Assembly (NCBI GenBank): GCA_003164755.1
Contig: PLUB01000019.1
Coordinates: 1 to 45,799, forward strand
Reading direction: 5' to 3'
Source of the DNA: Methanosarcina sp.
GTDB lineage: Archaea > Halobacteriota > Methanosarcinia > Methanosarcinales > Methanosarcinaceae
DNA: 45,799 bases
The position numbers and the translations under genes were made by a program. Each line of letters begins with the position of its first letter. Positions within the stretch are counted from its first letter, which is position 1. This document shows positions 29,018-39,158 of the stretch, piece after piece. Under the pieces are notes generated by a model that was not told the DNA's origin, ran no database searches, and was given only the letters and a program-made list of their open reading frames with translations.

Positions 29018-29607
29018 CTCTAATTTTACATTTTGAATCTTCTGTTGAAAGGAGATTTTCATGTTTAAAAGTAATGATGAACAATATTAAGATCAACAAA
29101 TTTTTGCACCACTTTTTTAGGATTTTATTCGAAAGGTAATTTTATGTCCCTCAAGAGTTATTATTTCTCATTCTGCTCGATACTTATCTTATCAGATGTA
29201 ATTTTTCTCATTTAAAATCCCCTTTATACATATCCATACAAAACAGTATAAATTAATATATTATTTATAGTTATATATAATCCCCTATAAGGTAGTAATT
29301 ACGACTTGAACTCAAAAATCAACTGCATTGAGACCATAACTGTCTAAAAAATAATTTGACCACAATGCTTATTAAAAATTACATTGTGCAACGGGTTAAA
29401 GGTGGAGACGGGTATAGCGTAAAATGAATGTTGAGATAAATGTCATGATGTAGATGAAATTAGGAATAAAATTCTAGATAAGTTAGTTTAAGTTATAGAA
29501 AGTAAAGATTCATTAACGAATTAATATTTTTCATCCTAACTTGATTTAGATTTAAGCTAAAATATCTCATTACTTATTTTCATCTGTTTGTATAATTATA
29601 GTCGGAC
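29018..29607. other. Non-coding region after the flippase gene
   Basis: No gene. Bases 29041-29130 resemble 8401-8500 (shared TGAAAGGAGATTTT and AAATTTTTG blocks); here the ribosome-site-like AAGGAG leads to an ATG with only nine codons (MFKSNDEQY). Confidence 0.5.
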
Positions 29608-29938
29608 TTACCAAAATCGCCACCAAGGTTTCTTAGATCCGGGCACTTCAATTGCTTTTTTATTTATTAGGCTTTGAACTTGAACCATGTAATTATCAAA
29701 AGTTTTTTTAATATCTTGTTTTCTCTAGCTTGTACTCCTAAATTCCGCTTTCAAAGTTCCGTTATGCTTTTATAACTCTTCATACTTGGCTTTTAGTTGT
29801 GCGAGTTCAATAGGTTCTGTGTATCTTGAAGCGCTAACGTAAGTCTCTGGACTTCATTTTTTAAATTAAAGTTCTCGCCATAATTTGTTTTGCAGCTGTG
29901 GGACTATCATAACCTGCTTTTACTACATTGTTATACAT
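29608..29938 (-). pseudogene. Coiled-coil protein with PWWRFW tail, broken
   Basis: ATG 29938 gives MYNNVVKAGYDSPTAAKQIM, a helix-turn-helix-like opening, and stops after 25 codons. Other frames continue as FNLKNEVQRLTLALQDTQ, then …FDNYMVQVQSLINKKAIEVP and a C-terminal KKPWWRFW ending at 29608. The order (short HTH, long coiled coil, aromatic tail) recalls small DNA-binding proteins of plasmids and phages, but that is by analogy. At least three frameshifts or stops. Confidence 0.55.
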
Positions 29939-30304
29939 TACAGAAGAGTTAAAAATATTATAAGTAGCGTTAATAGAATAATATTTATTTTTTTAAAGAA
30001 ATGTTTGTTTGGAAAAGTACATGTCGTTTGAACTCTATATCATATTTACACCAGGTTATGCTTTTTTCATTATCGTTGGCCATCTAATTTATCGTACTGT
30101 GCCTTCGATAAATGCTGATTTTTTTAATCAAAAATGAATAGATGAATCAGTAAACAATAAATTTTAGGATGTATTTAAAGTGTATATATCCAATGGTAAA
30201 TATAATTATTAAGTATTACATTATATGTCTCACATCTTTATGATAATATCTAAAGACGGCCCAACTTTAGTCAAGTTTGGTACATTTAAATTGGGAGAAA
30301 ATAC

Positions 30305-31035
30305 ATGATAAATAAATATAAATTTTATTCGATATCCTTAATGTCAGAGCTATTATTTTAATGCTGATAAGTATCGCAGGTGCAGCACCATTTGTATATA
30401 TTACAAACTCCGTCAACAACACTGTCTCGGTAATTGACATAGCCACAAAAAATGTTACAGCTACAGTGCCTGCAGGATCACATCCTTTTGGAGTTGCAGT
30501 CACACCTAATGGAGCAAATGTATACGTAGCGAACCAAAACAGCAACAATGTTTCTGCAATTGACACAGCTACGAACAATGTTACAGCCAATACATCTTTA
30601 GGATTATATGGCCCTAGTGGAGTTGCAGTCAGTCCGGATGGAACAAATGTATAGGTAGTGAACGCGAATTTTGGCAACGACACTGGAGAAGTCTCTGTAA
30701 TTGACACAGCCACAAACAATGTTACAACCACTGTGCCTGGAGGAAATAATCCTTGGCGAATTGCAGTCACACCGGATGGAACAAAGATATATGTGGCAAA
30801 CGAAGGTAGTAACAATGTCTATGTAATTGACACAGCAACAAACACTGTTACAAACAAGGTGAAGGTAGGATACAGTCCTAGCGCCTTTGGAAAATTTATA
30901 GGTGATAATATTCAAAAGGATAAATTGAATGGTTCCAAAGCTAAAGCTTCTTTGAGTAAACATAAGCAAAAAAACCACTCCAAACATCATAAAACAGAAA
31001 AAAATCATTCAGTATTAAAGTATATTAAAAAATAG
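30305..31035 (+). pseudogene. YVTN beta-propeller surface protein, frameshift plus in-frame TAG
   Basis: ATG 30305 follows GGGAG (8 nt). The first 18 codons (MINKYKFYSI…) must shift frame near 30340 to join the hydrophobic AIILMLISIAGAAPFVYITN. Four repeats of about 42 residues follow, each with (V/I)YVAN…NNVSVIDTATNNVT…VPxGxxPxGVAVTPDGTN. In the third, TAG (30652-30654) sits exactly where the others have Tyr of VYV, and the frame then continues to a Lys/His-rich tail (SKHKQKNHSKHHK) ending at 31035. YVTN proteins are large surface-layer-type proteins in Methanosarcina; this one is short. Confidence 0.85.
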
Positions 31036-31256
31036 TTGGATTTCTAGATAGGAGATACACATCTGAAGCAATGGATATCCTGTATTATAAATTTAAAAAT
31101 TAAACAACATTTGGTATTAAACTTATAACAGAAAGTCAAAGTTGACTGAAAATAATTATATTTGTTTGAAATTAAATATATATGCGTTTTTCTATCTTCT
31201 TCAGTTTGTGAGTATAAGTACTTGTGAATCCACGTTTATTCAGATGTGTCGTTGAA

Positions 31257-31745
31257 CTATTGTGAAATATTACTCTCAAGATGGGAGATCTGTTTGGTTT
31301 CTCGGGCGGCTTCGTCGGCATGGATTTGGAAGTTTATGATTCTACCGTGAGCTGCATTTGCTGACTGCTCGGCTAATGGATCATTCGGGTCTACTGGCTT
31401 CCCGTTTATTTATGTAGTGGTGTTCAACACCCCGTTTTTGACGTTTATATCTTCCACAAAATTCACTTTCACAGTCTCATCCAGAACTGGGTCGTACACT
31501 GATTCATTGTTTGCTTCGACGTGCTGAGTATAATTTTTATCGTAGTCACCTGTATACGTTTCAAAAAAATGCGCACCGCCGAAATCACTAAAGTTCACTA
31601 TAATATTGTGCCAACCGTTGCTCAAGTTCATTTTTTTGTAATAATTCACATTTGATGCAGCTGCTGCAGCCAATGATACTGCAAATAAAACTGCCAGCAA
31701 AATAGTCAGTACCTTTTTTATTCTACTAACTTGTTGTTTCGACAT
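31257..31745 (-). pseudogene. Small secreted protein, frameshifted
   Basis: ATG 31745, preceded by a GGAGTGAAT ribosome site, gives MSKQQVSRIKKVLTILLAVLF and AVSLAAAAASN, a clear signal peptide. The exported part follows: NYYKKMNLSNGWHNIIVNFS, HFFETYTGDYDKNYTQHVE, and DPVLDETVKVNFVEDINVKN. The frame stops at TAA 31410; shifting by one base continues INGKPVDPNDPLAEQSANAA, HGRIINFQIHADEAARETKQ to TAG 31257. The intact length would be about 160 residues. Family not recognised. The leader KKVL..LLAVLF.VS is shared with 10316 and 45757. Confidence 0.65.
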
Positions 31746-32520
31746 TCAATTCACTCCTTTTTTATCAAGTATTGCCACGGTTTATATGATGTAAGCAATT
31801 TACAATTATCTTCATGGTTATATTAAATTACTTATATTGATCTTCAAAACAGTACTTATTTACCTTTTTCGTCAAAATTAATTATCAAATAAATACCAAT
31901 TATTGATATAAATTGACAAATAGATCCCAAAATTAATTCGAGTTAATCAGAAAAAATGCCAAACAATACAGAATTAAATCTATTAATTAGCATAAAAAGG
32001 CCATAATTAACGAAAAATCATCAAATAAACCACTAAGCCAACAAATCCACGGAAACCATCATGTTCTCAATCATTGTTTGTTCACGATCTCCAACATAGT
32101 CACCAGGGTCACTAAATCATCTACCAAATATGCGGTCTAAAACCCCTTTGCTCACGAAACTCACGGAAACTACTTTAGAGACGCTAAGATCGATTTTGTG
32201 ATGGCTAGATTAATCCGAATTACCTTGGACCTATAAGTGGCTTATCACCCATTTAAAATTACGATTATAATGTTTATGACCTATCATTATTAACTCATAA
32301 TATGTAGAATAACTAGAGATTAAATGATTTATGAGATTATTAGTTTCCTTATTTTGCTTCCACTATCTTTGAATAGTTTCCTTGATGGATATCCCTATGT
32401 ACTGTCCAGTAGGAAATTTCTGAACAACTATAATATTACCATCCCGAATAACTTATCCGGACAAATAGTATTTAGATAATATTAACCGTCTCAACATGAA
32501 GCTCAACTGAATTCGGAGCT
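31746..32520. other. Non-coding region
   Basis: About 775 bases without a supportable gene on either strand. GC content is slightly higher between 32040 and 32240, where old coding traces might exist, but no frame is readable. Confidence 0.5.
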
Positions 32521-32526
32521 AAAAAT

Positions 32527-32769
32527 TTGGATTTCAATACTGTTGCACAATTTCATGGACCTGTCTGGCCAGGACTTTCAATTGGCTATAGAGTGACATT
32601 ACTAGCTGCCAATTACTTTAAAGACCGGAGCAAAGCTGAAGAATTAGTTGCAATTGTGGAAAATAGATCATATGCTATTCAGGTAATAAATAGCTGTACT
32701 TGCGAAGAGAAAACCCTAATTTTAAAGATCTTTGGAGAATGTTTACATATATTTCAAACCAGGCGATAA
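32527..32769 (+). pseudogene. FmdE-like protein remnant
   Basis: Reads FHGPVWPGLSIGYRVTLLAA, KAEELVAIVENRSYAIQVIN, SCTCEEKTLILKIFGECLHI. This matches the formylmethanofuran dehydrogenase subunit E family (FHGHxCPGLAIGYR…ELVAIVEN…DAIQ…GCTxGKGNLI). The metal-ligand Cys of HGHVCPG is Trp here, the second His is Pro, and residues between VEN and AIQ are lost. Frame ends at 32769, while KPGDKKATSFA continues in another frame. TTG at 32527 has CGGAG upstream. Truncated and probably inactive. Confidence 0.72.
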
Positions 32770-32928
32770 AAAAGCCACCTCGTTTGCTTGAAATCCACTG
32801 TCTTTCACAGGCCGAGAAGGTTTCAAACTTGTCCAGAAAACAGGTATAAGAATTATTCATGCATCTTCAGTTAAGACACAAAATGTCTAAAGAAACATCT
32901 ATTGATTGTTATTTTTACACTAAATTTC

Positions 32929-34334
32929 TCAACAAATATTAGCCAAATCCTTTACATGTGCACCTTTTCCTTTTGCCCCAATTTTTGCTCCTTTTTCAAA
33001 GAACTTACATGTTTTTTCGATATCTGCGACAAGAATTGCTGCCATATCATAAGTGAAATTCGCTCTTATTACAATGCGCATTATTTCGATATCTTCCGCA
33101 TTTTTGGGCAAATAGTAAGCAGGAACTGTCCAACCCCTTTCTCTCAGTTTATGTGAAAGCTGCAGCAAAGAATATTCAGTTACATTTTTTTGCTTGAAAG
33201 CAATTATTGGGAGCTTTTCTCCTTTGTTCAGGATTTCGAATCGGCCTAAACTTTCAAGCCCTTTAGCGAGTTCCTGAGCTACTTCCAAAATATTTTTCAT
33301 TATCTCGGTATAGCCAGCTCTACCAAATCTTAAAATATTGTAATATTGAGCCACAACCATTGCACTGCCTCCTGAGAAATTAAGTGTGTAAGTTTTCTCC
33401 TGTTCCCCAAGGTAGTTTACAGTGAAAATCAGATCTTGGGGAAGGTCTGTTTCATCTTGAAAGATCAGCCAACCAAGACCTGGATAAGTTAATCCGTACT
33501 TGTGCCCGGAATGTTTATTGATCTCACCCTATCCAGTCTGAAATCCCATTCTAAATCAGGCTCTGTAAAGGGTAATATGAAACCTCCACTCGCAGCATCT
33601 ACATGGATGGGTATATTCCAATTTTTTTCTCTCTTGCATTCCAAAAGCAGATCATTAATTTCTTTTATGGGATCTATCTCGCCTGTATAAGTCGTTCCCA
33701 GTACACAACCAACACAAATAGTGTTCTCGTCAATATGCTTTGAGACAGCTTCAGCTGTTATTATACGCGTCTTCTTGGATATAGGAATCTTTATGGCATC
33801 GACGTCGAAGTATCTGGCAAATTTGTCCCAGCTGACGTGAGCATCTGCTCCGAAAATTATGTTCGGTTTACCTGTACCACGCCCAGAAATTTTCCAGTTC
33901 CATTTGTGAGCCAGTAAACCCAGCATTATGGCCTCTGAAGATCCTGCTGTTGCCGTACCCATGAATTCGGTGTTATGTCCGTTAAAAAGACGACCAAGCG
34001 TGTTCACGATATTTTGATGGATAACCCTGGAAATTTGTGGATATTCAAAGACATCTATGATATTTTTGTTGATGTTTTCCATGATAAGCTTCTCTGCTTC
34101 TGGTTCCATCCATGTATTGACAAAACTAGCTAGATTAAGTAAAGGATTACCGTCTAGGCTCAGCTGATTATGTACTAGCTGATATGCAGCTCTTGGGCTC
34201 ATTCCCTCTTCAGGGAATTCGTATTTAGGAATTTCTGTTTTGCTTCCCTTTGGAAGATTTCTAGCATTAAATGCTCCAACTTGACATTGTATTGACTGAG
34301 TTGGCTGTTCCAGATTCACTTTTTTTGAAATCAT
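32929..34334 (-). pseudogene. gadB: Glutamate decarboxylase (PLP enzyme), single frameshift
   Basis: Full-length group II decarboxylase in two frames. The first (ATG 34334 to 33489) has [77 protein letters not shown] and [10 protein letters not shown], with the PLP-binding Asp. Near 33510 one base is missing; the next frame then gives [16 protein letters not shown], with the PLP Lys, and runs to DLANIC at 32929. No other lesion is seen over about 467 residues, so this may be a very recent mutation or a sequencing error. The intact enzyme would make GABA from glutamate, or, in archaeal homologues, decarboxylate aspartate, tyrosine or another acid. It is divergent from the nitrilase pseudogene. 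Confidence 0.85.
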
Positions 34335-34892
34335 AATTTTAACCCCTAGATCTAAACCACAAAAACCTTTGCCTTACCTTGTTATCACTCAAAAACGAAG
34401 GAAAAATAAGAAATTTTTGAGCTAGGGTTTAAACTTCTCATAGTTTACTTCCCATTAATTATCTTGTATTTCCTTTTCAGGAATTTCTGGGGAAAAGCTA
34501 TGTGGAAAATCTATCTAAACCGGCTTCAAGAATTGAACATGTATATCAAGCTATAAGTTCAAATAAATGGAAATTCATTATTCCATATGATTTATACACA
34601 GCCTATTTTTATAAAAACATTGTGGATTTATCTAACTATAGAACTTCTACTAACCATATTCTGAAAACAAAGTTAAATCTGTTCTTATAAGAATTTACTG
34701 AATAAAAACACTATTGGTTTTATCCATCAACTGTTGACCAGATTTGGAAAAAGTGTATATCCCTCGTATTGGGGAAAAATGTAGAGAAATTTTTGTGTAT
34801 ATATTTTTCAGTACCTCACCCCCATAACCAAAAATTGATTTACTGCCAACAGAGAGTAGATTCCTCCAAGGTTTACATTTAAGAAAATTTGG

Positions 34893-34971
34893 AACAACCC
34901 TAAATTCAATCATATGTTTATAAATGATATTACGACTCGTAAAAATCAGGGATTTATCGAAATCCTCTAAA
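34893..34971 (-). repeat. IS left-end relic, copy C
   Basis: Minus strand: TTAGAGGATTTCGATAAATC, CCTGATTTTTACGAGTCG, ATTTATAAACATATGATTGA and ATTTAGGG. Best preserved copy of the family. The ATG (34913) opens a 72-codon frame (MIEFRVVPNFLKCKPWRNLL…) that may be the decayed 5' part of a transposase; I do not otherwise recognise it. Confidence 0.5.
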
Positions 34972-35297
34972 GGTTAACAAATCTTCTTGTTCAGCGTATT
35001 TTTGATAATAAAATCCAATTATATCCAGAGGCAACTTTTAAATCATTGTCAAAGTTATATAAATATCCAAACGAACAATCTTTTAGAAAAGTTATTCATA
35101 GTCAAATCTATCGTTATCATTACTATTACTCAAATATTATATATAAATTATAAAATTAAAAATTTTAATTAATAGTGTTATAGTCACTTTTATCTCTAAC
35201 ATTTTGGAACTGAGTCTTCTTATTGGTTATTGTTTTCAGTAATTGATTCCCACGACTAAAATTTAAAAATCTCACAATGATCCAAAGGAGTAATATC

Positions 35298-36210
35298 ATG
35301 ATTTACCTCACTAGAGTGAAACAAGATATCCCACAACATGGTAAGGGGATAAGGCTGGCAATTTATCAAGGTGAAGGCTTCATTGGAACGCCAAAAGCGG
35401 TACAAAGCAACATTGGAAAACTTGAAGAGGTTTTAAAGCAAGCCAAAAAGTACAATGTCCAACTTATCAGCTTTCCAGAGCTGTACTTGACTGGTTACGC
35501 TCTTAACCCTGATCTGGTAAAACAATTAGCTTAAGAGATTAATGGCTCTTCCATTAGAAAAGTTTCTGAAATAGCCAAAAATAGTGATATGGCTATTATC
35601 TTTCCTTATCCTGAAAAAGATTCCAGCTCAAGAGAAGTACATTACTATGATTCTATTGCTGTTATAAATTCTGATGGTTCCTTGCTGCAAAATTATCGTA
35701 AAACACATCTTTTTGGACAGGCAGAGAAATCTAATTTCTCATTTGGATATACTGAAATAAACAAAGAGAAACTGTTCCCTGTTCTCAAAATAGTTGGTTT
35801 TCCTATCGGGATTTTAAATTGCTATGAGGCAGAATTTCCAGAATTATCAAGAAGATGGGAAACATACTCAAATGTCTTATCCCGATGTTACAAAAAACAT
35901 TATTCCTTCGAATGCCTATATTAATAAAATATTTATTGCTTATTACAATCGTTGTGGTTATGGAACAGTTGGCAAAAATTCATGGCAATATAGAGGAAAT
36001 TCTATCATCAGTAGTCCAAATGGCGATATTTTATTAGCGGCCAGATCTGAAGAAACCCTTCTGATTGCAGATATCATTCCTAATGATTTTGGACCCACAC
36101 ATCCGGAAGGAGATTATCTGAAAGACCGTAGACCAGAACTTTATCATGAACTCATTGCAAAAAATGTGACGTTTGAGGGGGGATATACTTACCCTGATAG
36201 GTCAACTTGA
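35298..36210 (+). pseudogene. Carbon-nitrogen hydrolase (nitrilase superfamily), broken
   Basis: ATG 35298 lies behind AAAGGAG. Catalytic triad segments are visible: Glu in SFPELYLTGYAL, Lys in NYRKTHLFG, and Cys in GILNCYEAEFPELSR. TAA at 35532-35534 interrupts, with the same frame continuing EINGSSIRKVSEIAKNSD. A frameshift near 35870 leads to MSYPDVTKNIIPSNAYINKI, YYNRCGYGTVGKNSWQYRGN, SIISSPNGDILLAARSEETL and the end at 36210. It would hydrolyse an amide or nitrile such as an omega-amide or agmatine product; substrate unknown. Pairing with a decarboxylase pseudogene may mark a lost amino-acid or polyamine route (inference). Confidence 0.85.
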
Positions 36211-36901
36211 TATATCTTTTTATACTCATCAGCTCGAAAATTTGAAATTTTACTTCAAAGTGGGAGTAGTTGATGAGAGCTATAACACTTTGTGAATAGA
36301 TGTTAACAGCAGCTTTAAATCAGTATTTAATTAGAACTATTAAGAATATTTTTTTAGTCCCAATAAATCAAGAAAACTTGACATTTTACAATAGATTCCC
36401 ACCTCAATATCGTTTTATCAATTAAGGATGAAGCTCGAAAGGTCTATGAAAACTATTCTGTCAAGTATCAAACTACCTCGTATTAGAAAGTAGCTTTGGT
36501 GAAATTCTAGAAATGAGTGATTGCGATCTTCAATCCCTTTCCTGTAATGAATTTAGTGGCATCGTTACGTAAAATAATGATACTTTCAAAATCCTAAATG
36601 CAACAATGAATAACCTTAGGAACAGAAAAAAACAAAAAAATTATTCTCTATTCTTTCTCCTCTGCATGTTTTCCATTCTGTCGGTAGTTATTAAAAATTG
36701 AATAGGTTAAACGCAAACATTTACAACATAAGCTATAATTTATTTTTAGATATATAATTCAATAGCGAATTTACCATAATATTTCATTTATCGGCAAAAT
36801 ATATTTTTAGTTTGAACAATTATTGACTAGCATAAATCAAAAAAAAACTTAACCATCAAAATTGTAGTTAGTTACATACTGCAATAAACTGGTTATATCC
36901 A

Positions 36902-37390
36902 TCCCGCTGCTTTGAGTATAAAAGGAAATTATTCAAAATCAAATATTTTTAATTTGATTACATCCTCTTTTTAAACTTGGTTTTCGATTACATCATAAGT
37001 TGTACCATCAATAAAACAAAAGAATGTACATATCAACATCATAACGATCGAATCAAAATGAAAACAGTACTTTGTATTAATTTTAAAGTTTATCGATCTC
37101 AAATAGTTGATGAAATTATTTTTTGGATGAAATTTTTAACGATACTAATATAATAACAAAACAATTTAATGTCTTATTTTATAGATACAATGATTTGCAT
37201 TAAGTGGTTCCATCTTCTAGTACAAATGTAGCTTAGATACAGATTCGTTAGTTAATAATCGACATTCTGCTGATCTACTCAAATGCAAAATTGATTTATC
37301 AGTTGCCTGCTATTACTCATTAAAAGATAAATTAAATTTTAAGCCACTTTAATATTGAGAAAAATAGATGCATTCTTAAGTGTGTCTGTG
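36902..37390 (+). repeat. Diverged dispersed non-coding repeat, copy 2
   Basis: Collinear with 5321-5880 up to about 37265, with a net deletion of roughly 170 nt between the first two matching blocks. Its right part (37262-37380) aligns with 24052-24175. No coding capacity is shared, so the similarity reflects common DNA ancestry rather than genes. Confidence 0.5.
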
Positions 37391-37680
37391 AAAAGTGAGT
37401 AAAGACGGTGATATGGGAAGTTTCTATCTCAACAGCAAAATGTGAGGTATTCTACTGAAATTAAAAATTTTCGAACTCTTAACCACAAAAAAGGGAAACA
37501 TGGAAATGTTGAGCCTATGATTCCTTACACCTGTTTTTCAATTTTTCAGTGGTTTATTTTCTCATTTAAACCATATTAAACAAATTAAGTGCACTTTAGA
37601 ACATAACTTTTAGAATGTAGCTATTTTTATAAAAGTAGTATTCTTTGCATAAGCTATCATTATTTTGATAAACATTAAAA

Positions 37681-37747
37681 TTTAATGGCATTTATAAAAA
37701 GTATATATAATAGCTTCTGAAATTAGGATTTACCGAAATCCGATCTA
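37681..37747 (-). repeat. IS left-end relic, copy D (weak)
   Basis: Minus strand: GGATTTCGGTAAATCCTAAT, TTCAGAAGC, TATATATACTTTTTATAAAT. It retains the terminal GGATTTCG(A/G)TAAATCC block and the ATTTATAAA block but no start-codon block. Confidence 0.35.
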
Positions 37748-37992
37748 ATTAAGTTTGGAACTATTAATGTTTTTAAAAGTGTAATAGATTCATGAATTTA
37801 CTATGCATACAAAAGTTATTAACTTTGCAAATGAAGAAATTAGTTTAATTAATTGGAATGAAATTCCATTTTCTTTCAAAGCTGCAAAAAAACAAGAAAA
37901 ACTAATAAAGATTCTTTTTTGAAATCGATTATATAATTCATCAAATAATTTGAAAATTACCTAATTTTTTTAACAAGAGATCAATTATAAAA

Positions 37993-39147
37993 TCATTTTT
38001 GATATGCAAACATAATTTTTGTAACGATCTCATTCCAATCATATTTTTTAGCTTTACAAAAGACTCTCTCAACAGCCTCATTATAACCAGTATCCTCTTG
38101 AAGGATTTTTTTTATACCGAGTCTAACTTCATCAGCATCCAGTTTAACAACAAACCCATCCATCCCATCATCAACCAGATCCTGTGCTGCGTTGTATCTT
38201 TCCTTCACCGTCACCACAGGCACTCCGCAGGCAAAAGCCTCTATTACGACCATCCCAAAACCTTCTCTGCTGGAGGGCAGCACAAGAACCTTAGAAGCCT
38301 TGATTTTTCCGATGAGCACGCGATACTCTTGAAAGCCTACAAACTCGAAGTTTCCACAAACTCTTAGCTCTTTTACAAGCTCCATAAGCTCTGCCTTTTT
38401 GGCCCCTTCCCCAACAATGCAGCATCTGATATCCGGAAAATCGACTTTAAGAAGGACCACAGCTTTGATCAAGACATCAACATTTTTTTCCTTAATAAGC
38501 CTACCTACAAAAATCACGTCGTAGATTTTTCCATCAAGCCCTGCATAAGTTATGCCGCCTTCCGATTTAATCTCATTAATCATTTCAAGATCTATCCCAT
38601 TAGGGATAACCGTAATCCTTTCTTCAGGAACCAAAAGAGTTTCAAGCTTCTTCTTCGTCCAGTCGGAAACTGCTATGTTTTTATCTGAAATTTTTGAAAC
38701 AGATTTCTCTATAACTTTTCCAAAAAAGCCTGATTTTCCCAAATATTCATACCAGTAGTCACCCCAAACTTCATGCCATGTGAACACTGAAGGAGTTTTT
38801 TTCAGGATTGAGATCACTGTTGTGGTAAAACATGGAAAATATGGAAATACACTTACATCTATAAGGTCCATTTTTTCCCGCTGGAGATGAAAAAACAATT
38901 TCACTGAGAAAATAAATGCTTCTGAAATTGATCTTCTTCCGTTCACATACAGTTCCATAGCTTTGCAAACACCATGTAAAGTCATACCTTCATACTCAAT
39001 AGTATCTTCTCCTTCCCACCACTTGATCCCAAAAATATGTACTTCATGCCCCTTGGCCGAGAGCCGCTTCCCTAATTCATGGATACGTTTTTCTGCGCCG
39101 CCTTTAACCCAGGGATATACAGCATCGTATACGAAAGCTATTTTCAT
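37993..39147 (-). CDS. GT4-family glycosyltransferase
   Basis: 384 residues, GT-B fold. It opens MKIAFVYDAVYPWVKGGAEK with the acceptor-side GGAEKR loop. TWHEVWGDYWYEYLG and the domain linker VIPNGIDLEMI follow. The donor domain has FVGRLIKEKNVDVLI, CIVGEGAKKAELMELV, and SSREGFGMVVIEAFACGVPVV, the EX7E retaining-transferase site. It transfers a nucleotide-activated sugar in glycan or glycolipid synthesis. It starts 11 nt after the stop of the GT2 gene on the same strand, so the two form an operon with GT2 first. Confidence 0.92.
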   Translation of the reverse strand: MKIAFVYDAVYPWVKGGAEKRIHELGKRLSAKGHEVHIFGIKWWEGEDTIEYEGMTLHGVCKAMELYVNGRRSISEAFIFSVKLFFHLQREKMDLIDVSVFPYFPCFTTTVISILKKTPSVFTWHEVWGDYWYEYLGKSGFFGKVIEKSVSKISDKNIAVSDWTKKKLETLLVPEERITVIPNGIDLEMINEIKSEGGITYAGLDGKIYDVIFVGRLIKEKNVDVLIKAVVLLKVDFPDIRCCIVGEGAKKAELMELVKELRVCGNFEFVGFQEYRVLIGKIKASKVLVLPSSREGFGMVVIEAFACGVPVVTVKERYNAAQDLVDDGMDGFVVKLDADEVRLGIKKILQEDTGYNEAVERVFCKAKKYDWNEIVTKIMFAYQK

Positions 39148-39158
39148 TGTATCACTTA

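Larger units (their letters stand above)
36211..37992. other. 1.8-kb non-coding region
   Basis: No gene. It contains the second large copy of the dispersed repeat (36902-37390) and a weak IS-left-end relic (37681-37747). A short frame after 37800 (MHTKVINFANEEISLINWNE…) is too short to support. Confidence 0.6.

Noticed and set aside
30267..31008. Long minus-strand frames over the YVTN region
   Set aside because: Shadows of the propeller repeats; the plus strand has the YVTN motifs in register.
34502..34690. 62-codon plus-strand frame upstream of gadB
   Set aside because: GTG start without ribosome site, no motif; not supportable as a gene.
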